Shown in pieces: positions 45,679-52,388 of a stretch of DNA of 64,000 nt. The DNA lies in contig NZ_CP095413.1 of the NCBI RefSeq assembly GCF_023016285.1, positions 2,604,001 through 2,668,000 of the forward strand, given 5' to 3'. The number at the start of each line of letters is the position of its first letter. The stretch's first letter is position 1. A program made the position numbers and the translations under genes. The notes under the pieces are model-generated. The model saw only the letters and a list, made by a program, of their open reading frames with translations. It had not been told where the DNA came from and ran no database searches. Origin of the DNA: Muricauda sp. SCSIO 64092. GTDB lineage: Bacteria > Bacteroidota > Bacteroidia > Flavobacteriales > Flavobacteriaceae.

Positions 45679-46248
45679 TTACGCTCCCAGTATCCCTTCA
45701 ATCTGTATCATATGGCGTTCTGCATGGCATATCAAAAACTCAAAAGCTTCGGGTAAATAAAATGTGACGATGGGTCCAATGGCGGAGGAAAAGCGTTTAT
45801 GCCTCATTCGTTTATTTCTACTCGCCAAAACCTGTTGTTTTAACATCCCGTGAGCGGTTTTGAAACGTTTGAAAACGGCTTGTGCATCGTCCTTGGTAAG
45901 TGTGGGCGAAAGTAGGGGCTCAAATTTTTTTAAGGTCTTTAGTTTAAAAGGCCGTTTATTTCCTTTGGGTTTTTGCCCTTTTATAACCAGAAGTTGCCAG
46001 GCCCTAGGTCGGTACTGCCAGGCCCCACTATGGGAATCGGCTACTTCCAAAAGGGCGTTTTCAATCTTTCTTTGGTATGAAGAATAAGCAATGGTAAGGT
46101 GTTCCAACACCTCCAATACATTCCATGACTTTGGATTGGGAGGAGTGGACAATTGGGAGATGGACAATTCTTGCAATGTTTCGACCCGATTAACGATGGT
46201 ATTTAACCGTTGGATTTGGTTTTCCGGTGTTAACAAAAGTTTCGCCAT
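45679..46248 (-). CDS. DinB-like (DUF1569/DinB_2-type) protein
   Basis: The 189 residues are read from the ATG at 46248; the 42 bases further upstream in frame are better read as leader. It has a four-helix DinB/YfiT-type fold with metal-ligand histidines in EVLEHLTIAYSSY and FLICHAERHMIQIEGI. The family includes thiol-dependent metalloenzymes and damage-inducible proteins. The start is preceded by ATCAAAAAACGAAC plus 4 nt, as in the efflux run. The substrate is unknown. Confidence 0.82.
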   Translation of the reverse strand: MAKLLLTPENQIQRLNTIVNRVETLQELSISQLSTPPNPKSWNVLEVLEHLTIAYSSYQRKIENALLEVADSHSGAWQYRPRAWQLLVIKGQKPKGNKRPFKLKTLKKFEPLLSPTLTKDDAQAVFKRFKTAHGMLKQQVLASRNKRMRHKRFSSAIGPIVTFYLPEAFEFLICHAERHMIQIEGILGA

Positions 46249-46252
46249 GACC

Positions 46253-46266
46253 GTTCGTTTTTTGAT
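46253..46266 (-). promoter_or_regulatory. Shared leader element ATCAAAAAACGAAC
   Basis: Exact copy of the 14-base element found before 13310 and 16558, again 4 nt before an ATG (46248). Here the gene is unrelated to the efflux run and 30 kb away. Confidence 0.5.
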
Positions 46267-46413
46267 TGCACCAAAGGTCCGGCATTTCAAATGGAGAAAA
46301 GTTGATGTAGGTCAAGAAATTTGGGTAGAGATAAGACCGCTTCGCTTTTAGATGTAAGGGGTTAGACTTTTGTTTGGAGAATTTGATACTGTCATTCCTG
46401 CGAAAGTAGGAAG

Positions 46414-46611
46414 CTATTCACCCTCTAAAAAGAACACTTCTTCAACGGTTAGATTAAAAAGCTTTGCCATTTTAATGGCGAGGACGACGGATGGATTGAA
46501 TTTACTCTTCTCTATTGCATTAATGGTTTGCCTTGAAACCCCTAGCCTTTTTGCCAATTGCTCTTGGGTAAGGTTGAGACGTGCACGTTCTACTTTCACC
46601 AGATTTTTCAT
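46414..46611 (-). CDS. Small XRE/Cro-type DNA-binding regulator
   Basis: The 65 residues are almost all helix-turn-helix: RARLNLTQEQLAKRLGVSRQ, TINAIEKSKFNPSVVLAIKM, AKLFNLTVEEVFFLEGE. It is a minimal single-domain repressor of the YozG/YgzD type. It overlaps the upstream membrane-protein gene by 4 bp (ATGA), so the pair is translationally coupled. It may control its own operon. Confidence 0.93.
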   Translation of the reverse strand: MKNLVKVERARLNLTQEQLAKRLGVSRQTINAIEKSKFNPSVVLAIKMAKLFNLTVEEVFFLEGE

Positions 46612-47018
46612 AAGGCTTGATTTTTCTTAAAATAGAAAATCACAAGAAATAACACTATAAAAAGCGACAAAGTAATATCAAGACTGAATTTAATTTCCGG
46701 AGAAAAAATATAGATTATAAAAGCAACTACAAGTAGGATTATAACAGTTAATTGATATGAATTCAATCGTAAAAATTTGATATAATCATCTTCTATTTTT
46801 TCTTTGGATAACATATAAATCAAGAGACCAAAAACTGGTAGTATACTTAGAAAATGGTCCAATCGACTTCCATACAGATTTTTAAAAAAATGGTTAGTCC
46901 CCATAGGAACACCCTCGATCCCATCTTTAAAGGCATCACCGCCGGTTAATAAACTTGCAATCACGAAAAGGCCAAGGCCTAGTTTTTTACACCAGTTTGG
47001 TAATATCTGAAAACTCAT
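46608..47018 (-). CDS. Small multi-pass membrane protein coupled to an XRE regulator
   Basis: The 136 residues are read from the ATG at 47018 (MSFQILPNWCKKLGLGLFVI). About four TM segments are predicted (about 13-30, 54-72, 88-106 and 112-132). No family recognised, though four-TM proteins next to tiny XRE regulators are a recurring bacterial arrangement. The DNA is more AT-rich than its neighbours. An older transfer is possible. Confidence 0.75.
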   Translation of the reverse strand: MSFQILPNWCKKLGLGLFVIASLLTGGDAFKDGIEGVPMGTNHFFKNLYGSRLDHFLSILPVFGLLIYMLSKEKIEDDYIKFLRLNSYQLTVIILLVVAFIIYIFSPEIKFSLDITLSLFIVLFLVIFYFKKNQAL

Positions 47019-47173
47019 TTTGCTATTATTTTTGTCTAAAAGTAAATAAAACTTTACAAAATGACAACTGTATATTTCATAACACATTTAGAATAAAGCA
47101 ATGGCTTCTTACAAGGGCATAAATGACCCATAAGGCCTAAAAACAGTGCAGTCTAAAATCTAATGTCTCACCT

Positions 47174-47776
47174 CTAATATCTCGACCCATCATGCTTCCC
47201 TTTTTCCCAACCGTATTTTCCCAAATACTGATTGGCACTTTCCACCGCACCATCCTCAATGGAGGTTCCCATGGAATCGTTCCATCGGTTCAGGTAGCCA
47301 AAGAGGGAAATCACCCCCAACATTTCCACAATTTCCCCATCGGTCCAATGTTCGTGGAGGCGTTTTTTAATATCGGCGCTTACGGTATTGGGAACCTGGG
47401 AGGCCGCAAGGGAAAAATCCAGGGCGGCGCGTTCGGCATCCGAAAAAGCAGGATGCGTGCGGTACTCCCAAATATTATCCAGTTGTTCCTGCACTGCTCC
47501 ATAGCGTTCCGCGGCCCTTATGGCATGGGCCTGACAATACCGGCAGCCTGTAGCATTGCTGCTCACCCAGGCAATCATTCGTTTTAAGGCCGAGCTTACA
47601 CGGCCTTCATTTGCCATTACGGCCTTGTTCAAATTAATAAATGCCTTGGAAATGGCCGGGCGGTGCTGCATGGTCAAAACCGAGTTGGGACAAAAGCCCA
47701 GGGTCTCATTAAAAAATTCAGCCAGTTGTTGCGTTTCGGGATCATGATTTGGATCTAGGGGGTTTACTAATGCCAT
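47174..47776 (-). CDS. AhpD/carboxymuconolactone decarboxylase-family peroxidase-like protein
   Basis: The 200-residue protein has the AhpD-type redox motif in ATGCRYCQAHAIRAAE (CxxC with the conserved downstream His). The alpha-helical CMD core spans about 40-110, and DAERAALDFSLAASQVPN is typical of the peroxidase-related subfamily. It may reduce peroxides with a thiol cofactor. It is divergent from an OsmC-family gene with a 118-bp gap, so both may be peroxide-stress genes sharing a control region. Confidence 0.88.
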   Translation of the reverse strand: MALVNPLDPNHDPETQQLAEFFNETLGFCPNSVLTMQHRPAISKAFINLNKAVMANEGRVSSALKRMIAWVSSNATGCRYCQAHAIRAAERYGAVQEQLDNIWEYRTHPAFSDAERAALDFSLAASQVPNTVSADIKKRLHEHWTDGEIVEMLGVISLFGYLNRWNDSMGTSIEDGAVESANQYLGKYGWEKGKHDGSRY

Positions 47777-47894
47777 AGTGTATAGTTTAGTTGCGTTGGT
47801 TTTTTGCCAAAACGAAGTAATGGTTGCGGTAAGATGGGGAACGGTTCGCTCCTAAATTAAGTCGTATTTTTATCAATCACAAATTCTACAAATT

Positions 47895-48323
47895 ATGGCG
47901 GAAACAAATCATATCACAACCAAGTGGCTTGGAAATATGGCCTTCGAGAGCAATAACCCTTCTGGACACGATTTACGCATTGATGCAAGCCCCGAAGATG
48001 GTGGGGAAAGCAGTGGATTTCGTCCTAAAGCGCTGATGTTATCGGGTTTGGCGGGTTGTTCCGGTCTGGATGTGGCTTCGCTCATCAAAAAAATGAAGCT
48101 TGATGTCGATGATTTTTATATTGAAACCATTGCCAGCCTTACGGATGAACACCCAAGGTATTATGATACGGTCAAACTGGAATATCACTTTCATGGGAAC
48201 AACCTGGATGAGAAAAAATTGCAACGTGCCGTTGACCTGTCCATTGAAAAGTATTGTGGGGTTATGGAAATGTTCAGACGGTTTGCCGAATTGGAGGTGG
48301 AAACGGTATTTCACACAACATAA
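47895..48323 (+). CDS. OsmC/Ohr-family peroxidase-like protein
   Basis: The 142 residues have the OsmC fold. The first catalytic position, usually Cys, may lie in LAGCSGLDVASLIKKM (C55), and a second Cys lies in IEKYCGVMEMF (C124), as in YhfA/OsmC. The family reduces organic hydroperoxides. Its stop codon is the exact left edge of the repeat-bounded cassette, so this gene seems to have lost its native downstream sequence. Confidence 0.9.
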   Translation: MAETNHITTKWLGNMAFESNNPSGHDLRIDASPEDGGESSGFRPKALMLSGLAGCSGLDVASLIKKMKLDVDDFYIETIASLTDEHPRYYDTVKLEYHFHGNNLDEKKLQRAVDLSIEKYCGVMEMFRRFAELEVETVFHTT

Positions 48324-48366
48324 AGTTCAGAAGCAAGTATCAAGTTCAGGAATCAAGTTCAAGTTT
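48323..48366. repeat. Left repeat array of the four-helix-bundle cassette
   Basis: AAGTTC and AAGTATC units, partly degenerate (AAGTTCAG, AAGC, AAGTATC, AAGTTCAGG, AATC, AAGTTC), abut the osmC stop and run straight into the gene's start. They are the reverse complement of the units in the right array. Confidence 0.85.
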
Positions 48367-48723
48367 ATGCCTATTAAGAAATATGATCTGGAGGATAGAT
48401 TGGTGGTTTTTGCTGCCCAAGTGGCAAAATTTTGTAAAGACTTGCCTAATGACATAACAGGGCAATACTATGGAAACCAGCTTCTGCGTTCTGGAGGTAG
48501 TTCTGCATTGAACTTTGGAGAAGCACAAGGCACTTACTCCAATAAGGACTATATCTACAAAGCATCAATTTCACTTAAGGAATTAAAAGAGTCTAGAGTA
48601 AACCTAAAGATTTTGAATAAGATAGGATATGGCCAAGATATTGGCCGAACTGAATTACTTAACGAAGCTGAACAATTAATTAAGATAATTGCAACGATTA
48701 TCAAGAATAAAAGACAGGACTAA
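48367..48723 (+). CDS. Four-helix-bundle protein, 23S rRNA intervening-sequence (S23/bIVP) family
   Basis: The 118-residue protein is read from the ATG at 48367 (MPIKKYDLEDRLVVFAAQVA). The pattern is typical of the S23/IVP family: LPNDITGQYYGNQLLRSGGS, SALNFGEAQGTYSNKDYIYK and ASISLKELKESRVNLKI. The proteins form pentameric four-helix bundles. They are found in insertions of 23S rRNA genes in spirochaetes and related to Avd of diversity-generating retroelements. No reverse transcriptase or 23S gene is near. Function is unknown. Both flanks are arrays of short repeats. Confidence 0.92.
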   Translation: MPIKKYDLEDRLVVFAAQVAKFCKDLPNDITGQYYGNQLLRSGGSSALNFGEAQGTYSNKDYIYKASISLKELKESRVNLKILNKIGYGQDIGRTELLNEAEQLIKIIATIIKNKRQD

Positions 48724-48740
48724 ATGAAAATTGGAACTTT

Positions 48741-48816
48741 GAGCTTGAGCTTGAGCTTGAGCTTGAGCTTGAACTTGATACTTGATACTTGAACTTGATA
48801 CTTGAACTTGATACTT
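48741..48816. repeat. Right repeat array of the four-helix-bundle cassette
   Basis: Five perfect GAGCTT hexamers (48741-48770) are followed by GAACTT, GATACTT, GATACTT, GAACTT, GATACTT, GAACTT and GATACTT. The last unit ends 6 bases before the recJ ATG. GAACTT and GATACTT are the reverse complements of the left-flank units, so the two arrays are inverted. Confidence 0.95.
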
Positions 48817-48822
48817 AAATCT

Positions 48823-50511
48823 ATGCGCTGGACAATTAAACCCATCCCTGAGCAGGAAAGCATCAAACACCTTTCAAAGGAGTTGAAGGTCAATTCCCTA
48901 ATTGCTCATTTGTTGCTGCAGCGTGGAATAACCAATTACAGTGAAGCCAAGAAATTCTTTAGGCCACAACTGACCGATTTACACGATCCCTTTTTGATGC
49001 GGGATATGGAAAAGGCAGTGGCGCGAATAGAAAAGGCCATAGACTTGGAAGAAAACATATTGGTTTTTGGGGATTATGACGTGGATGGTACTACCTCCGT
49101 AGCATTGGTTTCCACCTATTTGCAAGAAACCTACCCAAACGTGGCCACCTATATTCCGGATAGGTATTCAGAGGGGTATGGGATTTCGTATCAAGGAATT
49201 GATTTTGCGGAAGACAATGGATTTAGCTTGATTATAGCCTTGGATTGTGGTATTAAAGCAATGGATAAAGTAGCCTATGCCAAGAAAAAGGGGATTGATT
49301 TCATCATTTGTGACCACCACCGACCAGGCCCGGAGTTGCCGGATGCCACTGCCGTACTGGATCCAAAACGAGAGGATTGTGAATATCCCTACGAAGAATT
49401 GTGTGGCTGTGGTGTTGGGTTTAAGTTAATCCAAGCTTTGGCTTCCAAAAAGGGCGAGACCGCGCTGGACTTGTTGCCCTATTTGGATTTGGTGGCCACG
49501 GCAATTGGAGCCGATATTGTTCCCATTACAGGGGAGAACCGGGTACTGGCCCATTATGGATTGCAAGTAATGAATTCCAGACCAAGAACAGGTTTTCGGG
49601 CCATCATCAATCAGCTCAAAAAAACCGAATTGACCATTACCGATGTGGTTTTTATCATCGCTCCCCGTATCAATGCTGCTGGGCGAATGGAACACGGACA
49701 GCACGCGGTTAACCTACTAACGGCAACGGATTTGGAACAAGCCCAAAAGTTTGCGGTTGAGATTGAACAATTTAATCTGGACCGAAGGGGACTTGATCAG
49801 GAAATAACGGAGGAGGCTTTACATCAGATTGTGCAGAATCGGGAAGAAGAACGTTATACCTCCGTGGTTTTTAATGAAAGTTGGCATAAAGGGGTCATTG
49901 GTATTGTTGCCTCACGATTAACGGAGACCTATTACCGTCCAACCTTGGTTTTTACCAAAAGTGGGGATAGATTGGCGGCCTCGGCGCGCTCCGTAAAGGG
50001 TTTTGATATTTATGAAGCACTTCAGGAATGTTCGGAACATATAGAACAGTTTGGGGGTCATAAATATGCAGCAGGGTTGACTTTGTTAAAGGAGGAGTAT
50101 GGACGATTTAAAAATCAATTTGAAAAAGTGGTTTCGGAGACCATAGATCCAAAATTACTGACTCCGGAAATTACCATTGATTCTAAGATTCAATTTGCGC
50201 AGATTACTCCAAAACTGATGCGGATCATAAAGCAATTTGCCCCTTTTGGGCCTGGAAATAGGCGTCCCGTTTTTATGGCCGAAGGCGTTGCGGATACCGG
50301 CTATGGAAAAGGGGTCGGGGAAGGAGAAAAGCATTTAAAGTTGGCATTGACCCAAAAAGGGTCGGTCCCAATAGGGGCCATTGGGTTCAATTTAGGGGAA
50401 AAGTTGGGGATCATAAAAAACCATCAACAAGTGGATGTGGTGTTTTCCATCGATGAAAATGAGTGGAACGGTTCCGTAAATATTCAGCTGAAACTAAAAG
50501 ACCTTCGATGA
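48823..50511 (+). CDS. recJ: Single-stranded-DNA-specific exonuclease RecJ
   Basis: The 562 residues are read from the ATG at 48823; the TTG at 48802 lies inside the repeat array. The DHH catalytic motifs are VFGDYDVDGTTS, DCG (LDCGI), CDHHRPG and the DHHA1 motif (RSVKGFDIYEAL, FGGHKYAAGLTL). It degrades ssDNA 5' to 3' in recombination and mismatch/base-excision repair. Its upstream region is the cassette's repeat array, so its expression probably depends on read-through. Its stop overlaps the next gene's ATG (ATGA). Confidence 0.97.
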   Translation: MRWTIKPIPEQESIKHLSKELKVNSLIAHLLLQRGITNYSEAKKFFRPQLTDLHDPFLMRDMEKAVARIEKAIDLEENILVFGDYDVDGTTSVALVSTYLQETYPNVATYIPDRYSEGYGISYQGIDFAEDNGFSLIIALDCGIKAMDKVAYAKKKGIDFIICDHHRPGPELPDATAVLDPKREDCEYPYEELCGCGVGFKLIQALASKKGETALDLLPYLDLVATAIGADIVPITGENRVLAHYGLQVMNSRPRTGFRAIINQLKKTELTITDVVFIIAPRINAAGRMEHGQHAVNLLTATDLEQAQKFAVEIEQFNLDRRGLDQEITEEALHQIVQNREEERYTSVVFNESWHKGVIGIVASRLTETYYRPTLVFTKSGDRLAASARSVKGFDIYEALQECSEHIEQFGGHKYAAGLTLLKEEYGRFKNQFEKVVSETIDPKLLTPEITIDSKIQFAQITPKLMRIIKQFAPFGPGNRRPVFMAEGVADTGYGKGVGEGEKHLKLALTQKGSVPIGAIGFNLGEKLGIIKNHQQVDVVFSIDENEWNGSVNIQLKLKDLR

Positions 50512-50894
50512 AGATAGAACATTTGGCCATCTGGGTATCCGATCTTGAAGCCTCAAAAGCGTTTTATACCACTTACTTCCAAGCCCGTCCGGGAGAAAAG
50601 TATGTTAACCCCCCAAAAAAATTTACTTCTTATTTCTTAAGTTTTGAAAGTGGCGCCCGACTGGAATTGATGCATCGCCCGGACATTTCCCGGATTTTGG
50701 ATGCTGGGAAAGAAGCGTTGGGACTGACCCATTTCGCCATAAGTGTGGGTGCGAAAACAAAAGTGGACGATTTGACCGAAAAACTTAGAAAGGATGGCCA
50801 TACCATAGTCGGTGAACCACGGACAACTGGGGACGGATATTATGAAAGTGTGGTGTTGGACCCGGAAGGAAATCGTATCGAAATCACGGAATAA
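50508..50894 (+). CDS. VOC/glyoxalase-fold protein
   Basis: The 128 residues are read from the ATG at 50508, which overlaps the recJ stop. It has two beta-alpha-beta-beta-beta units (MKIEHLAIWVSDLEASKAFY; LGLTHFAISVG) and the C-terminal DPEGNRIEITE. Metal-ligand candidates are H5, E in ARLELMHRP, H in THFAISV and E in IEITE, as in glyoxalase I-like enzymes. The true substrate is unknown. Confidence 0.88.
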   Translation: MKIEHLAIWVSDLEASKAFYTTYFQARPGEKYVNPPKKFTSYFLSFESGARLELMHRPDISRILDAGKEALGLTHFAISVGAKTKVDDLTEKLRKDGHTIVGEPRTTGDGYYESVVLDPEGNRIEITE

Positions 50895-50897
50895 TAT

Positions 50898-52166
50898 ATG
50901 ACAGAGCCCTTGGACCTCTACGCCGCATTGCGGTATAAAGAATTCAATGTTTTTTTATTGGTCCGCTTTGCAATGGTCTTTGCCTGGAGCATGCAGTTTA
51001 TCGTTATTGAATGGCAGGTATATTCATTGACCAAAGATCCCCTTTCATTGGGGATCATAGGGTTAATGGAAATTATCCCAGCGGTGGGCATTGCATTGTT
51101 TGCAGGGCATTTCGTGGACCAGAACGAAAAGCGGAACCTTTTGGTCAAATGTATTTTAGGATTTTCGGTCATTAGTCTGGGACTTTTTTTGGTGACCTTG
51201 CCATCCGTGGAAACTAGCTATTCCTCCCGATCCATTTTGTACCTTATTTATGCATTGGTCTTTTTGGGCGGTTTGGTGCGGGCGTTTATAGGCCCCACCA
51301 TTTTTTCATTGATTGCCCTTATTGTTCCCAAACCTATTTATCCCAACGCGGCCACATGGAGCAGTTCCACCTGGCAGGTGGCCTCGGTTTTAGGCCCTGC
51401 TTTTGCCGGGTTTTCCATCAGTTGGATTGGGGTACACTGGTCCCTCTGCGTCATTTTTGGTTCTTCGGTCCTGGCCTTGCTTTTTCTTTTTCAGATATCC
51501 AAAAAGCCCATTCTAAACCCAAAATTGGGAGAACCCATATTTCAAAGCTTAAAAGATGGCCTCAAATTTGTGTTCCATACCAAAGCGGTCTTTGGAGCAC
51601 TGACTTTGGACATGATCGCGGTACTTTTTGGAGGGGCAGTGGCCCTTTTGCCCATTTATGCACAGGACATTTTAAAAGTAGGTTCCGAAGGGTTTGGTAT
51701 TTTAAGGGCGGCACCGGCCGTTGGAGCGGCCATTACCATGGTGCTTTCCACACGTTTTCCTTTACATAGAAATGCAGGAAAAAAATTGCTTTGGGCCGTA
51801 TTTGGATTTGGGGTCTGTATCCTTGTTTTTGGCTTGTCAAAACTTTTCTGGCTTTCTGTAATCGCACTTTTTGTCAGCGGTGCGGTAGATGGGGTTTCCA
51901 TGATCATTAGACAGACGATCTTGCAATTAAAAACCCCCGACAATATGCGGGGTCGGGTGGCATCGGTCAATTCCATTTTTGTGGGATCTTCCAACGAGTT
52001 GGGCGCTTTTGAAAGCGGACTTACCGCAAAACTGATGGGCACGGTAACCGCAGTAGTTTTTGGTGGCTGTATGACCTTGTTTACCGTAGGGCTCACAGCA
52101 TTGGTTTCCCCATCCTTTAGACGCTTGGATCTGTCCGAGGACATTCGAGAGCACAAAAAGGAATGA
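50898..52166 (+). CDS. MFS-type transporter
   Basis: The 422-residue inner-membrane protein has about 12 predicted TM segments. The loop-2/3 motif (AGHFVDQNEKRNLLVKCILG) corresponds to the MFS motif A (GxxxDrxxRr). This resembles the DHA/enterobactin-exporter (EntS-like) branch. It starts 3 bp after the glyoxalase-fold gene and is the last gene of the recJ operon. The substrate is unknown; export of a small metabolite or drug is likely by family. Confidence 0.9.
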   Translation: MTEPLDLYAALRYKEFNVFLLVRFAMVFAWSMQFIVIEWQVYSLTKDPLSLGIIGLMEIIPAVGIALFAGHFVDQNEKRNLLVKCILGFSVISLGLFLVTLPSVETSYSSRSILYLIYALVFLGGLVRAFIGPTIFSLIALIVPKPIYPNAATWSSSTWQVASVLGPAFAGFSISWIGVHWSLCVIFGSSVLALLFLFQISKKPILNPKLGEPIFQSLKDGLKFVFHTKAVFGALTLDMIAVLFGGAVALLPIYAQDILKVGSEGFGILRAAPAVGAAITMVLSTRFPLHRNAGKKLLWAVFGFGVCILVFGLSKLFWLSVIALFVSGAVDGVSMIIRQTILQLKTPDNMRGRVASVNSIFVGSSNELGAFESGLTAKLMGTVTAVVFGGCMTLFTVGLTALVSPSFRRLDLSEDIREHKKE

Positions 52167-52192
52167 TTTCCATTGGGTTGAGCGGCCGTAAC

Positions 52193-52222
52193 GTAATCTT
52201 TTATTCGTGCAGATTACTTTTT
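52193..52222 (+). terminator. Probable terminator after the MFS gene
   Basis: GTAATCT and AGATTAC pair over 7 bp around an 11-base loop, followed by TTTTT, about 27 bp past the stop. It is AT-rich and of medium strength. The rest of the 222-bp gap to ppdK should hold its promoter; no clean TAnnTTTG was found. Confidence 0.5.
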
Positions 52223-52388
52223 CGTATTCATAATCAATACCATAAAGCGTGGGATTGATTTCCCAAAAAGGGGAATTTTTAGGCTGAAAACGAGCAGCTT
52301 TTCCCTTTCCTGACTTTTGTCATAAAAATCCTTAGGGCTGGTTTCTAATTTCGAACCGTAAAAAAATTTGAATACAAAAACTGTATCC

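Larger units (their letters stand above)
48323..48816. mobile_element. Candidate mobile cassette: four-helix-bundle gene between inverted short-repeat arrays
   Basis: A 494-bp unit with inverted arrays of AAGTTC and AAGTATC units at both ends and a single four-helix-bundle gene inside. It fits exactly between the osmC stop codon and the base 7 nt before the recJ ATG. No transposase is present. Calling it mobile is inference, from the inverted ends, the exact fit between core genes and the known tendency of this protein family to sit in insertions (23S rRNA intervening sequences). Confidence 0.45.

Noticed and set aside
48367..48723. Four-helix-bundle gene as the Avd gene of a diversity-generating retroelement
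   Set aside because: No reverse transcriptase, template or variable repeat is present within the window.
48323..48816. CRISPR array
   Set aside because: The units are 6-7 bases and contiguous, without spacers, and no cas genes are present.
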